A stretch of 64,000 nt of DNA from Apricaphanius iberus (taxonomy: Eukaryota > Chordata > Actinopteri > Cyprinodontiformes > Aphaniidae): contig JAPXFQ010000787.1 of the NCBI GenBank assembly GCA_028564705.1, positions 4,216,001-4,280,000 of the forward strand, given 5' to 3'. The first letter of the stretch is position 1; each line of letters starts with the position of its first letter. The notes below the pieces were generated by a model that made no database searches, had not been told where the DNA came from, and saw only the letters and a program-made list of their open reading frames with translations. Below, in pieces: positions 36,156-51,100 of the stretch. A program made the translations under genes and the position numbers.

Positions 36156-36438
36156 TTTGCATTCCAAGCTAATGATGTCCTCCAGTGGAATATCATCTCT
36201 GCTCGCAAAAACTGTTAACATGTCAACAACAGTCTGTAGTCAGAGGGCTGTTCAAATCCGTTGCAGTATTGACTGCTACTGGAGATCCTTTCAGCCCGGA
36301 GTATCACCACCCACTACGAGTCTTTGTGGATACTTGGAAATGAGTTACAGAAAAAGAAAATTTCCCCATGTGATAAAAACACTCTATTTGAATTAAATTA
36401 AACGTGACCTTGTGTTTCTCTGCAGGAAAACGGCAGCA

Positions 36439-36471
36439 ATGGACCGCATAAGGTCGGCGTTTCAGAACATG
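36439..36471 (+). CDS. tfrc: tfrc coding exon 1
   Basis: Eleven codons ([11 protein letters not shown]), phase 0 donor GTGAGT. The acceptor TTTCTCTGCAG ends at 36425, leaving 13 nt of 5' UTR in this exon. Confidence 0.95.
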
Positions 36472-39400
36472 GTGAGTGTCAAAGCCCTCCGCTCTCCTGA
36501 GCACCCCCCCCCCGACCCCGCGTCGATCTCATGGACTTTTCCCTCCGTACTTTGCGTCTGCGCAGATGAAGACGGAGCGGTACAGCAGGTTCACGCTGCA
36601 GCCGTCGGAGAACGGCGAGAGGCACGCCGAGGTGGACCTGTCCGACTACGACGTCGCGGGAGCCGAGGCGCCCGGCTCGCCCAGCTTCAGGCCGGCGCCG
36701 CTGCACCACAGCAAGCGGACCCTCGCGTTCCTCATCCTGGGAACCCTGATGGTGTTTCTGGCCGGTTCGTTGCAGTTTCTCTTATTTTTCCTCTGACATT
36801 TAATGCCGTAAGTAGCAGTTTTCTACTCTGAGGATGAACTTAAAGCATCATCTGTTATCAAACGTATCAGAAAGCGATTATACGCCGTCATTCCGTAGAG
36901 TTCCTCCTTGGATTCGATCTTTTAAGGCATAAAATATGTAATTTGACCCAAATGTTCTCAAATTTCGTTCTATTTTACCTGGTTTGAGATGTAAGAAGAG
37001 ACATCTAAAAGCCTCTGTTTTAAAAACCACGTGGGGCTCATCTGGTCAATGAGACTTTAGATCCTTTTTGCTTGATAGGCTAAAGCCGTCATATTTGTCT
37101 CTCCTTCAGGCTTCCTGGTCGGTTTGGCCAGCCCTCACAAGCCTAAGGTTGAGCCCGACTGCGAACAGAGGATGACAGCTGAACGCGTCGAGACGACTGC
37201 AGGAAAACCGTCAGCGACGCTGGCCGCACCGCTTCCAGAAGTCTCGCTGTCCTGGGGGGACGTCTCTCAGCTCCTAAAAGCCAAACTCGTCAGCAACGCC
37301 TTCAAAACGACCCTGAAGTAGGTTCTGGATGAGCTCTGCATCAGATTACGCTCAGATTGAATTATTCTCGCGCTGAAGCTGAGAACCCCACCTCACAGTG
37401 CAAACACCAAGAGGCAAACAGGCTGTAAACAAAACAAGTGGAAAAAAATGAAAATGAAGCCATTTATATCTGGATTTTAACTTTGTGTTGAAGTTTTATG
37501 AATGGCTGAAGGTTGGTAGGTTTTTATTTGTTTTTGGGGCCGGATTGAGACAGAGTCTTCTCTCTTCAGTAACTTCGATCTGCCCAGCCGCGCGGCAGGA
37601 AGCGAGGAAGACACCATGCTAGCCAACCGGATCTTTGACCAGTTCAAGACGCTGGAGATGAATCCTTGGACAGACATCCATCACGTTCAGCTGCAGATAC
37701 CCGACAGGTCGGTGTTCTGGTTCCTCTAGGATTTTTCTCAAAGGAAAGTGAATATTTGACGAGCTTTGGGCTTATTTCCCGATGAGTAAATGACTAAAGA
37801 GAAGAAGCTGTTGAGGAAATCTGAACCCACTAATGGCTTCACCTTCTCGTCTGCAGCAACAACCCTAACACCATCCGCTTTGGTTCCGACGTCTTCAAGC
37901 CTGAGGGATACCTGGCCTACAGCAAGCCCGGCCGAGTAGAGGTGAGTCAGCGAGTGGCGACCTTTAACCTCCGACCTCGTTTGGCGTTAGCGCCACCTGT
38001 TTGTGCTTGTAAACCGTCGCCGCCGTTGTTGCAGGATTTAGAGCTGATTACAGGTTTAAATGTGTTAAACTGGTTTTAGACGTGACACTAATCCAAACCA
38101 AACACTTAGCAACTCTTAAAACGGTTACAGAACAGCTTTGGGTATTATTAGACTGTTTAGGCTTCTTTCCCCATAAACCTTATCTGCATTAAATCCATAC
38201 AATAATTCATTACTACTCACATTTCAATTTTTGTGGTAAATTTCTTTTGAGAAATTTCTTCATACCTTTTTTTAAATATATCTCTTTTGAATTAAATACT
38301 GATGGTAGGCTATTATGAGAATGTAGTTATTGTTGGGTAATTAAGTCTTATATTAATCAGGTAATTAAACAATACTAATTACTTACACATTTTACTAATC
38401 AGGACAGTGATTTTACTAATAAAAGTGTGAAAGAAATGAACTAAATACTGATGGTAGGCTACTGAGAATGTACTTATACAATAAAATAAATTTATAATTA
38501 GGCTCCTGTTGGCTTTATTACTACTGATAAGATGCTTTTAATATTTCAAATTAGCACTTTTAAACAATGATGCACAAATGACAACACTAAATGGAAAACA
38601 AAGAGAGCCATTACATTGATTAAAGAAAATAAATTGTTTAAAAAAAATTACAATTGTAATAGATGGCTTCAAATCAAAATGTAAATTAAAAAAATAAACA
38701 TTATAATCAGTTCTCAAATGCAAATCCAATGGATATTTTTTTCCCAGGTAATAAAATTTAAACAATTGCCTTTTTTAGCTAATATAAGATGAGAAATATA
38801 AACACATTAATCAAATAAATGACAAAAATCTAATTAAATAATTTTTTTAATTGAGTGATTTGGTGAACAATTTAAAAATGGTTTATGTTTAAAAACAAAA
38901 AAGCTAGATGGTACAAATTGACACGAATAACTGTCTGTGATTATAATTTCTGTAAACGATGAAAAGAGAAGCAGGCAATCAATTTTTTTGGTACTTCAGC
39001 TCAAAGAAAATGAATAAATAAATGCGTGGGGGAAGAAAACGGAAGAAAAGGTTCACCTGGGCTCCCGTATATCAGAGATCCACGGATCACAATAGAGCTG
39101 AAACAACTAATCGATTATAATCGATTTTTAAAATGGTTGACAACTAATTAACTCATCGATTAGTTGCTATATAACCACCTTTGACCTTAACTCCTTAATG
39201 TTCTGACAGCCCGTGGGCGGGCCCGTCCGCCATTTTTTTTTTTCATTTTCATGATATTTCCATTTATAATTTCTATGAATTTATACGTTTTATATCATTG
39301 GAAAGCTAATAGTATTGTTTTTTTTAACCATATTTGCCAACAAATTGTACAATCATAAGTGTGAACACATTTTTATTGAAAGCAGAAAATCCTTCCTTTA

Positions 39401-42091
39401 GTGAAGGTAGGTTAACTAATTCTGAGAGCCCCAAGGTGGCCCCAAACTATTGCCCATCTAAGTCGGCCTCCTTCATTCCCGAAATGAAAATGTCATTTTC
39501 ATTTCATGGGCTGAGCCATCTTGGTTAATATGCTGTACATTAAGGAATTCTACATTTTATGCCTAAAAATTATTCTGGACAAATATCTTGCACTGTTACA
39601 CAAATTTTACATTAACTGTGTTTAGGTCCAATGATTTATTAAAATAGATTGCAGTGAACTGCACAATTCTCGTGTTTTCCTTTTTCCTAATGAAAATAAG
39701 TCCTTAATAATTTATATAGGTAAAAGCCAAACATAATTATTAATAACAGAGATTAATCGTAAAAATAATAGTCAGATTAATCAATTATGAAAACATCCCA
39801 TCTCCAGTGTTTAAATCTTTGACCTGCAGACGCTGAGTTTGTAGCCGGGTCAGAGTTTTGTGTAGGAACTATATTCGACCAAGATGCATCTGCTGTGAAT
39901 CACGTTTCATCAGACTTCTGCTTTCGTCTGTGTCCGCAGGGTCGGCTGGTGTACGGAAACTACGGCCGTCAGGCGGATCTGGACTTTGTTCAGGGGAAAG
40001 TTGACCTGAAAGGCGCCGTCCTGCTGCTGCGAGCCGGAGAGATCGCTTTTGCACAAAAGGTATGCGTAAAAGTTCCACTTTTTCTGTGAGTAAGAGGAAA
40101 TGTTCTGCTGCTGAGAGGAATGCAGCGATACGGAGGCGCGACAAGGATCTGAATTCAGCTTTTCCTCCATCAGGTGGACAACGCCGCCAGGATGGGAGCG
40201 TCTGCAGTTCTGATCTACCTTGATGCCGAGGATCATGACATGGTTACAAGCACTGAGCTCTACGGACATGTCAGCCTCACACGCTAAATCAGATACTCCC
40301 AGTAGTAGAGCGAATCCCAGATGAAGGGTTTTCCATTAATTCCTCTTTTAATTCCAGGTCCATCTTGGCACTGGCGACCCCTACACTCCCGGGTTCCCGT
40401 CCTTCAACCACACCCGGTTCGCCCCGACCAAGTCGGCCGGTCTCCCTAACATCCCAGCCCAGAGCATCACCGCCAACTCTGCTGCAACTCTTCTGAAGTT
40501 AGTTGTGAATTTGAGGCTCAACTATTAATTAATATTAATATTCTATAACCTAGAATTTATTAAGTTATCAAGATGCACAGCATCCAGCATATCTGCTGCA
40601 TTATCTGTAACTATAACCACATCTGTGATTGGTAGAATCCATTTATTTGCTACAGCGTGGAACATCATATTCAGATTAGTGGCTGTGTAGCTTTTAGTAG
40701 CTCAATCAGTGATGTAGTGAGTTGTGACAAACAGGGCAGTATGTTAAGTTTTCCAGCTCATAATCTTGACTTCAAGAAGATACTGTGGGACATGTTATGC
40801 TATCTTGCCTGAAGTGTCGAAAGAAGGAAACTGGTTCAAAATTCACAAGATATCAAGTTGCAACTGGAAATCAGTGACAGTGGAGTTTCCTGGCGATAGG
40901 GGGCAGTGCATACCTAAATCATTGCAAGCAAGCGGTACTTTCGTGTTTTAAGTGATGAGCTTAACAACGGATGGCCATACAGGCCAAAAATCGCAATTGC
41001 ACAATTTTCTACTAAAAGGACTGACCGTTCAACCTTCAGAGAAATATGTCGCAACATGAGAAGCACATCTGACTCTTTCATCACAGGCAGCGGGTGAATA
41101 GTGTAGAATTAAATATTATCAAATATAATTCAGTGCATGTTCAAAACAGAGACGAGGAACCAATTTCCAGTTCTTAACATTTATTTTGAACAGATTAACA
41201 AATATGCGGGTTTTACAGAGAAAACATGCCCTAATTTTCTCTGGGACAGAATAATACATCTGACAATTGAATGATCTTCATGTCACAACTTTTATAGACA
41301 CCAGGCCTCGCCAGGACTCTAGGCGTTCCCTCTCCCTCGAATCTGCTCCAATCAGAACATTTCCAAACAGTGTCTTAACCATGATTGGCTGTCAGAGAAT
41401 TATGCAGTCATAAGATGAGTTGTGTCCCTGTTCTTGGTCAAAAGTTCATTCTGAGTTTTATGGTTTTATGGTTCTGGTCCTCCCAAAACTTTTCTCCCAG
41501 TTTTATGGCCTGGAATAAATAAACATCCTGGTTTTACAGCCTGCAATAAAACTCTTTGTCTCAGAGGTCCTCAAAGGTCACACATACTCCCACCATTTGT
41601 CCCAGGCCTCTTGCTGCTGGTAGACAGTGTGTCTTTCTACCTCTGAATAAAAGAAAAACAGACCTCTGACTAAAGATATTTAAAACATATTTAGCCCCGT
41701 CAAGAATAAATACAACAACAGGTAAATGTGTAAAGCATTTGTGAAAGGCAAAGGTTTTCAGCATTTTGTAGGTTAGTGATATTATTTAGATATTTTTGTA
41801 AATGAATACACTGTAATGTTAGACGGAATGAACTCAATGGGGGGCGGGGGGTAGTTTGAGAAGAAAGCAAGAAACAATTACAAGTCGTTACCTGTGCAGC
41901 AGACAGCATGCGACCTCAGCGCGTCTCCTTAGATTTAGCTGCTTCTTCAGTTATTTTCATTCAGAGAATGCGATCCTCTGTTTTGAGTTTGTTTTTAGAT
42001 TGTCTTATATTTAAAGTCCAGTTTTATTAACTTTTTAATTTATAATGCAGACAGTGAGTTTTCAAATGTCTTTCACAATCAATGTGCTGCT

Positions 42092-42163
<72 letters not shown>

Positions 42164-45100
42164 TTGGATATCGGCCTTAATAATCGTCTTTACTTAAATC
42201 CCTACCAAAGAAATAAAAAGTCTGTCGGTCAGCCTTTATGTTACATTAAAAAAAACCTGCTGATATGATGCATTATTTTTTTAGCTCTATATTCCAACTG
42301 GCCAGAGTTATCAGCAGCTCTGGAGCTGCAGGTTGCTTGTACTTTGCCAAAATGATGGCTACAGAAAGCTGGTGGTCAAGCTTACTAAGGAGCATATTTC
42401 CAAGTATCATTGAGAGTGTATGCATAGATTTAGCTTTTTTTGCACAATTTTGACTGGAAAACAGAAAACTCATAATAAATGCAAAGTTAAGCACCCAGGT
42501 TTTGCATAATCACGCTACCTTGGGAAACCTTTGACAGGAACTGTACGTCAACAGTTGAAGGAGGGGAAAAAAAGAAAAGAAGGTGATCTTCTCTTTTGAT
42601 CTTTCTCAGAAAAATTGGTGGCCCTGAAGTGGATTCACGCAGCGATTTCAAGGGTGAGCTGAAGGCTGTGACCTACAGGCTGGGTGGCGTGCAGAACATC
42701 ACTGTGGAGGTGAACAACGTTTTGGTCAACAAGGAGATCCACAATGTGTTCGGAGTGATCAAAGGGTTTACTGATCCCGGTGGGTTTCGTCTTTCGCTCT
42801 ACTCTGTGAGTTTTGGTTTCTATGTTTAAGAGCTTTGGTGCTGAATATTCACGATTGTGCAGATCGTTGCGTTGTGCTGGGAGCTCAGAGGGACGCCTGG
42901 GGGAGAGGTTACACCAAAGCCACCGTCGGTACCTCAGTGCTGATGGAGCTGGCCAAGGCGTTCCATGAGATGGTGGAGAAAGGTAAGAAATTTAAATGTA
43001 AATATCACATTTTTCGGAATCCTAGAGCATCGTGGATGTATGCATCTTCACATGTTTTTGTAAACATGTGAAACAAACGGTAGACTAAAGAGGATGCAGC
43101 CAGAAGACGACGAACGACAGGATTACGAGTGTTGCTTGTTAATATTCTCGTTATGCAAACGGTGCGCCTCTAACTGCCTACTCTTAGGCTGCCTTTGAAC
43201 AAATATCTAACTTAGTTTGGTATTGCTGCTCAGGAGGAACATTCAAACTCTTTCTTCCTCAGATCTTCTTTCTTGAGTGCATAATGTATATTTTATCCAC
43301 AAATATAAGGTCGTACGTGTTCTACCATGTATTGTAGAAGCTCCCAGTTAGCGTACACCAGCCGAGTTACTAACGGTTAACTACTACTTGCAGAGTTGTT
43401 AACTGCTAGCTTCTACTAGCCAAGTTGCTAATGGTTAGCTTGTACTAGCAGTGTTGCTAAGGGGCTAACTTCTACCAGTAGAATTGCTAATGATTAGCTT
43501 CCACTAGCTGAGTTGCTAACGTTAACTTGTACTAGCAGTTTTTCTACTCACGGGTCACTCACAACGCAACTAGTTTGACGCATATAAATTTTTAAGGTGA
43601 AGCTTGCACAACGCGTGGGCGGGCCTTTCTCTCCTGGATGTTTTAAACACTAGTGGATCGTGATTGGATAGGCGACGTCACTACAGTGAGACACTCTGAT
43701 TGGTTGGCACACTGTGTTGAGTGCTTCAAAAGTTCAGCCATTGCTTGAGTTTGCTGCTTTGCCGCTTGAAACGCAGAAAACGCTTGAACAATTGACGTAG
43801 CCAACGCACACAAAAACGCCGCAGAGACTCGGACAGACTCAACTATAGACTTTACATGTAATCTTGCCGCATTTGACGCTGACGTTTGAGGCGTTGTGAA
43901 TAGGGATGGGCATTGATTTTCGAATATTAGTTAAATCATAAAAAAATCGAATAGGGAACCATATCTAGGGGGAAAAAAGTTATATTACTGCCGGCTTCTG
44001 CACGGGGGGAGCATACCATTTGGTGGTACACAGTGTGGCGGGCTACATGCCAAGCCGTAGAAGAAGTAACAACTGGAGAAGACACGATGGAGAAAGGACG
44101 GCAGCAGTTGTCAAAAAGTTCCATGTGGAGCTATTTCCAAAAAACAACTGAAACAGAGGTGCAATGTAAACTCTGCGAGGCAAAGCTTGCATAACACAGG
44201 TCTACGACAACCATGCATTCTCATATGAGAGCAAAGCAACTGGGTGAAACCAGCAAAAAACATCACAGCAACAGTCAATTGTCAGCTTTGCCACTAGAAG
44301 ACGTACATGTGATGAGACGTGCAGAGCAGACGGCGTCCCTCATCTAAAAAATGATTGCAAAAGACATGCTCCCCATTAGCTTCGTTGAAGCTTCGTTAAA
44401 GTTGCTGTGCAGGCCAAGGTGAGCGATCTCCTCTCCAACAGGCCAGAGCTAGAGGTCGTGGAGGCGGTCGCAGTTGATTCCGAAGAGACTGAGCTGAGGG
44501 CCAAGAAGCCACGAAGTGATGCTGCGTGTGTTTCTGCTATCGCTGCCAATTTGGTGAGGATTATTATAAAGAAACAACAGACACGAGTCTGAACTGAACC
44601 GTTACTGCCAGGACAAATGTCCACCCCCGCAGATCGATCCCATGGACAGGTGGAAAACTAACGAAAACCAATATCGTCAACTGGCAAAATTAGCGATTGC
44701 ATACTTGTGTGTGCCCGCCACATCTATGCCATCGGAAAGGTTCTTTTCCACGGCGGGACTCATTGTAAACAGACTTCGTTCCCGTCTTCATCCCGTGCAC
44801 GTTGAAATGCTGCTTTTTCTGAATAAAAACATGGATTGGGCTTGAACTATTTCTCGCATTATGAAGACGAGCATGTTAAAAATGTGTGACGTCATTAATT
44901 TTGCCCTGGCTGCAGAAAGATCCTTGCTGTGAGTCGTTGCATGTCAAGGTAGTCAAGACCAAGAACCCGATTTATTAAAATTCCAAAAAAAGACCTTGAA
45001 ATTTATGAATCGCTTTACAAATCTTTGTTTAGTTTGCTTCATTTTTTGATGTTCAGAAAAAAAAATCTAGTCTGGATAATAATGGCGTTGTTATATAAGA

Positions 45101-48100
45101 ACCTTTAGGAACCTTTTTTTTTTTGTTTGATCACTATCCATAAGCTTTATATGCCGTATAAAGGCTCATGGTTAAGGCTGAAAAGCGTTGTGGCCTGAAT
45201 TCTCACATTTAAAACCACTTTGTTTCACTCTTTCACCTTTTTTAGATGAGTTCAGGCCAAGGAGAAGCATTATATTTGCAAGCTGGAGCGCTGGGGAGTT
45301 TGGAAGCGTTGGCGCCACAGAGTGGCTGGAGGTAAGAACTACACATTAAAACTTATTTTAAAAAAATATTATTAATTTTCTTTCGTGCTGGGTGATGAAA
45401 GTGCTGAAATATGTCTGTTTTCTTCTTCTTTTTTTTTTAGGGTTACATGTCCTCTCTTGACAAAAGTGTCTTCACATACATTAACCTGGATGGAGTAGTG
45501 ATGGGTGTGTTAGTATATTTATACACACAGAAACTTGTTGGGAAGCTGGTTAAAACCTGAGATTGATTAAGTGTGCGTCTCTGACAGGTCGTGAAAGGTT
45601 CATTGCCTCTGCAAGTCCGCTGCTGTACAGCCTCATCGAGAGCACGATGAAGGAGGTGAAACACGACAACTTGTTGAGGCGCACCCTTTATAATCCAGCT
45701 GAAACTGCTGTGCTGACCTTGGTTTGTCTGTTCGTGGCAGGTGGATATGCCTCGAAGCAGTTCCTCAATGTACAAGGAGATGGGGGAAAAGCAGTGGGAG
45801 TCCAAAGTGTAAGTCGGAGATGCGCCTAGAAATGCAACCATACCTAAATGTGAGGAGAAATAACAACAAACAACTGCTGGTGTTGGTATTATTATTTTGG
45901 GAAAGAGAACGGATGGTAGATGTTCGACCTGAAAATCTCTCCAGTTGTGTTTCTGCAGTTAGAAAAAAAGCTTTTTACAGACGGATACATTTCTGAAACA
46001 AATTAGTCTCAGTCTGGTATTCAGGCAAATATTTGCTAATTTAATTAAGACCTGGAAGCACAATTTCCTGCAGCATGCAAACTAAACAGTGAACCTAAGG
46101 CTTCTAGTAATCCCTAATTGTGGATTTTGAAAAAGTATTTGTTCCGCTTGCAGACTCAGGACTATGTCGATGGAGGATCCTGCGTATCCATTCTTGGCTT
46201 TTGCTGGAATTCCCTCCATCTCTTTCCACTTCATCCCGTCAAATGTAAGTCTTCCATTTTAGGAGATCTTCGTCTTTTTAACTGACAGTGTTTGTTATGA
46301 AAATGTCCAAACTATAGAATAAATGTTTTTTTTCCCATTCAATCCAGTTTCATCCAAGTTATAACGCAATAGTCCATTTTAGTAGTTTTCTGTGGGGAAG
46401 ATAGCCGCAACAGTTCCTCTGTCTTCACCCATGAGTACTGAGCCATGGTGTACTTTCTTTGAGTGGAAAACACAACACAAAATCATCAGCAGTACTAGCT
46501 TAGTTTATGGCTCAGTTCAAGAAGGCAGCACAGCTAAGTACAAGAAGCTCTGAGCTAGAGGTACTCTCTATGGCAGGAATGTCCAAAGTACGGCCCGGGG
46601 GCCATTTATGACCCTTTGACTGATTTTGTACGTCCTTGACCACCATTTAAGATAAATTGTGCACTTGGCACCACAACACAAATGATTGATGCATATTGAG
46701 ACTTTCTTTTATAAAGGGCCAAATTTTCGTTAACAAATTCGAAGGATTAGAAAATAATCTATGGCACAAAAGTCATGATAAATCTTTTAACAATTATATA
46801 TTTCTTGCCTTTTAATTTAATTGCATAAACAACTAATGCAAAAACAGACATGGCTAAAAATAACATATTTCAAGAAACCCAAATACTTTTATTTTTTTTT
46901 TGCTGAGCCTTCAATATTGAACATTTTGACTATAAAATCTAATTTTTCTGAGATACTTCATTTAGAACTTTGATGGATTGTCACTGACGGTCATGAAATT
47001 TAAAATAAAAGAAACATTTAAAATATAGCAATCTGTGTGTAATTAATATAAAGCTTTTCACTTTTTAATGCAATTACTGAAATAAATCATCTTTTTTAAT
47101 GATATTCTTATTTTATGACCACCACCTGAACAATGAATTACAGTTCTGAATTATCACATCTGATAATCTAATAATCTATAAATGTCAGAGGATTATTATT
47201 TTTTTTTTGATCGATATTTTATTATCACGGACCTTGTAATACCACCACGGACCACTAGGGGTCTGCAGACTCCCGGTTGAGAAGCACTGATCTGCGGGAT
47301 TCAGAAACAAGATTTCTGATTGTAATTGGCAACAACAAGAGCTTTGTTGGCCTTCGCAGTGAAAAGTGACACTGAAATACACAAGTACTAAACAAGGAGT
47401 TGTTTCTATAGGTACAAAAAGTACAATGAGAGAATCCAATAAAGTTAATGGCAGCAGGAGCTTTATTTTCACTATCCAGAAAAGAAGACCTTATTAAACG
47501 GGAAGGTATGGAATGCCAAAGTGCTCAAAATTTAATAAATAAATAAAACCTTGTTATAAAAATGTCTAAATGAATAAATATTGGACAAATACATTGTGAC
47601 AATGAGATTGTGAAAAAAATGAATTCACATGAAAGTCTTAGCTCATTATTATGATATATTTTTTTCAATTTTCTTTTAAAAATGCATGTATTTATATAAA
47701 ACATTTAATTATAAAGAAAAAATGGTATATTTTTTTTTCTGGTATTTTACAATTTCATTGTCACATTATATATTTGTCTATTAAATCTTCATGTAGACAT
47801 TTATATCATAAGATTATTTTTTTATGTTAAGCAATTTTGTGTTCCATAGAAAGCTTCATGGCATTAATTGGAAATGATACACAACATGGAGAATAAAATG
47901 GCTCCCTGCTGAGCTTCATGATGTTGCAGCTCCATTTCTGTTTCCAGACCGAGTCGTACCCTTATTACGGCACCATGCTGGACAGCATGGACCACCTGAA
48001 TTACCAAACGAGCCAACGCACCAGCGACGTCACCGCCACGGCGGCGCAGTTTGCCGGCCTGATGACTCTGCGTCTGGTCCACGACCACTTGCTGAGTCTG

Positions 48101-51100
48101 GATGTGAGCAGGTACTACGGCGCCATCACCAAAGCTGTGGTACCGATCTACAAGCGGGTCAACCAGCTCACGCAGGTAAGACATCTTCTTCATAATGTTC
48201 ACACCTAAGGCCTGGTTCACATGGCAACATTTTAAAATTGTCGCAAGAGTTTCAAACTGAGATAAAGAATCCTGTTTTGCTCCTAGAATTTGTGGTGTGT
48301 AGCAACCAGTGTTGCCATAGTTACTTTGAATAGTAATCTGATTACTGGCTACTCATTACTCCTTTCAAAGGTACCTTAGTTACTTTACTGATTACTTTAT
48401 TTTAAAAGTAACAACCAGGTAATAATACTCTCCACTGCCTCAACATGAAAAGAATAATCGATTTTGCCAATACTCACTTTATCCACCTTATTCCTAGCCC
48501 CCATGATCCCTTGCGCGAAATATGCGACCGACTTCCGGTTTGACACGGCATTTCGTTTCCTTGACGACAATAGATAGAGGGCGCCGCCCGTTCGCGCTAA
48601 TCCACTTTTTATAAGCCTTTTAGAGACGAAAACAATGTGGGAACATCAGCTTTCACAGCTCAAACGGGACACCGTTACAATTCCTCTGCCTACTGCAATC
48701 GATGGGTGGGAGGATAATATGAAAATCTGGCCAAAGATAACATACACTAGCATTTTTAGCTACTTTCTTGACTCCGTCGCTTCCGATGGCGAGGCTATGA
48801 ACAATCTTAAAAGCTCCGAGGCTTATCAGTATTTACATAGTAACAAGGTTGGTCGTGTTTTGTTGAAAGATGTGGGACACAATCTCATTTACTTGAAAGC
48901 AGAGGTAGAGCCGAGTCAAAGCCTTAAAATCCCTCATCACCAAGCCTGGGTTTTAGTTTCTACATCAGGTGAAATACAAACAGCTGGTTGTTCGTGTATT
49001 GCAGGTCAAGGCAGATCATGCAGCCATGCCGCTGCCATCCTTTGGAAGGTAAATTTTTATAAAAGATTTAGAGAAGCTTTTATTTATATTTAGTATTTAA
49101 TAATTTATATAGTTGAACATTGAGTTTTATAATGATTGATTTGTCTTCTTAAAAGCATAAAATAATAAAAGTATTTTTAGGGTCTCATTTCAGTTTATAT
49201 GTTTTTCAATTATTTTAAATCCAGGTTGAGAATGCAGTCAGACAGGGAAAGACAGGGTCTTCATGCACTGATGTACAGCGAAAATGGAATGCAGGGACAA
49301 GAAAAAATACTGAGCTGAAAAGGGTAAAACACATACAGTTTAAACGACATAAAGCAGAACACCTTCATGAAGGCTCATCAGCATCACCATCAGATCCCAC
49401 AAGTGTGTCATCAGCTGAGGATGTGCCCAAACTTTTCAAGGATCACAAAGACTTTCAAAATTATATTAGTTCTTCTGTGATGGCCCCACTATATCAGCTG
49501 CAGACCAACGGCCCCCTTCAGCAGTGCTACAGATTGGTCATAGATAGTGGGTCTTCTCAGAGCCAGAGTGACCTACAGTTGCCCCATACAGAGCACAGCA
49601 CAGTACTGACCTGCAGGAAGTGTCTCACTTTTTACAGAACATATGTTCAACTAAGCTCAGCTCAACTGGAGAAGTTGAGCAGAGAGACCCAAACACAGAG
49701 TGAATCACAACTATGGCATGATGCAAGGAAGCTGCGCCTGACTGCAAGCACAGCTAAGAGAGTGCCTAAACGAAGCACAACTAACCCACAGAAATACCTC
49801 AGTGAACATTTACACCCCATATTTACTGGCAATACTGCCAGTAAATATGGTAAAGAAAATGAGGGCAAAGCCATTCAGCTCATGGAGGCTAAAGGACGTA
49901 CAGTGGAGCGGAGAGGACTGGTGGTGTGTCCTGATCATCCATGGTTTGGTGCAAGCCCAGATGGTATTTTGGACTCATCACAGCTCCTAGAGATCAAGTG
50001 TCCATTAAAGGGCAGCACATCACTTGCTGAGTTTCTAAGTCAGCCAACTAGTGACATCAGATGCTTAGAAGATGGACAGTATGTAATTCTTCCCAATGGG
50101 CCCCATGGATACTACCTCCAGGTGGGTAAAAAAAAAGTTAATAATTCATGAACTAATTTAAAAATAGTCTTCATTTAAAGAAGAAATCTCAGGCATATTT
50201 TTCTGTATTCCACCAGGTCCAGCTTACAATGATGTGCCTGGGGCTGCAAACCAGTAACCTCGTCATCTGGACACCATCTGAGCACTTAGAGTTGGACATC
50301 CCATTTGACAAAGCCTTTACAGAAAAACACATTAAACACCTTCAGAATTTCTACTTTTCACATATGCTGCCAACATTAGTGGATGCATTTGTTGCAAAGA
50401 AGGTTCAGCTCTGCTCTAAATATCTGGATCTGTTGAAAACACAATAAGCACTTAGGTGTAATGTGTGTTACAAAAAAAAGAGCTCTGTATCAAAGAACAT
50501 AAGGTAGTAAAACATATTTTCAGTTGTTTATTGATACAAAGAAGTTGTTCAAGACTGTTGTGAAACTTTTGTTGATTCCAAAAAACTATAATTCAAAAAT
50601 ATCCCCTTACATATTAGAACATACACAAAATCCAAAAATATTCATATGCTATGGTCACATAAAAAGCAATAACCCTTTTACTAGGTAACTCATTTGACAA
50701 CAAATACAGTTCTGAAAAGATAAAGGTTTTTGTTTATGTTAAGATTTAAGCTTTCCAGCTGTTCAGTTTAAATGTTACATGAAAATGTTCAAGACGGAAA
50801 AAATACATATATGTGTACATTTGAAAAATAAACTATGTACACAAATATATGTATGTAAATAGAACTTTTAATAAACTTTCAGTGTTCACTTGAAATAAGC
50901 TCACCTCTCAAATTCACCAAACCTGCACAGATTTTGATAATTTTGTCAATTTTGGGTACCAAGTTGATTGGCACGGTTTGTGAGAGAATCCTGTAGACCT
51001 TCAGACGCCTTATAGCCCGTTCAACATGAATGCGAGCATGAGCAATGCGGCGCGTACATGTGACCCCCTCATTGGTCAGCTGGCACCCTTTGCGTGTAAA

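Noticed and set aside
36479..36709. Arginine/glycine-rich minus-strand frame
   Set aside because: It is the antisense shadow of tfrc exon 2, a GC-rich coding exon.
39869..40269. Minus-strand frames of 91 and 119 codons
   Set aside because: Antisense of tfrc exons 6 and 7.
45563..45829. Continuous 88-codon frame reading through the exon 13 donor
   Set aside because: Sequence past 45655 loses TfR1 similarity, whereas splicing 45655 to 45741 restores WESKV and the frame of exon 15.
45443..45841. 132-codon minus-strand frame
   Set aside because: Antisense of tfrc exons 12-14 and the introns between; no similarity to a known protein.
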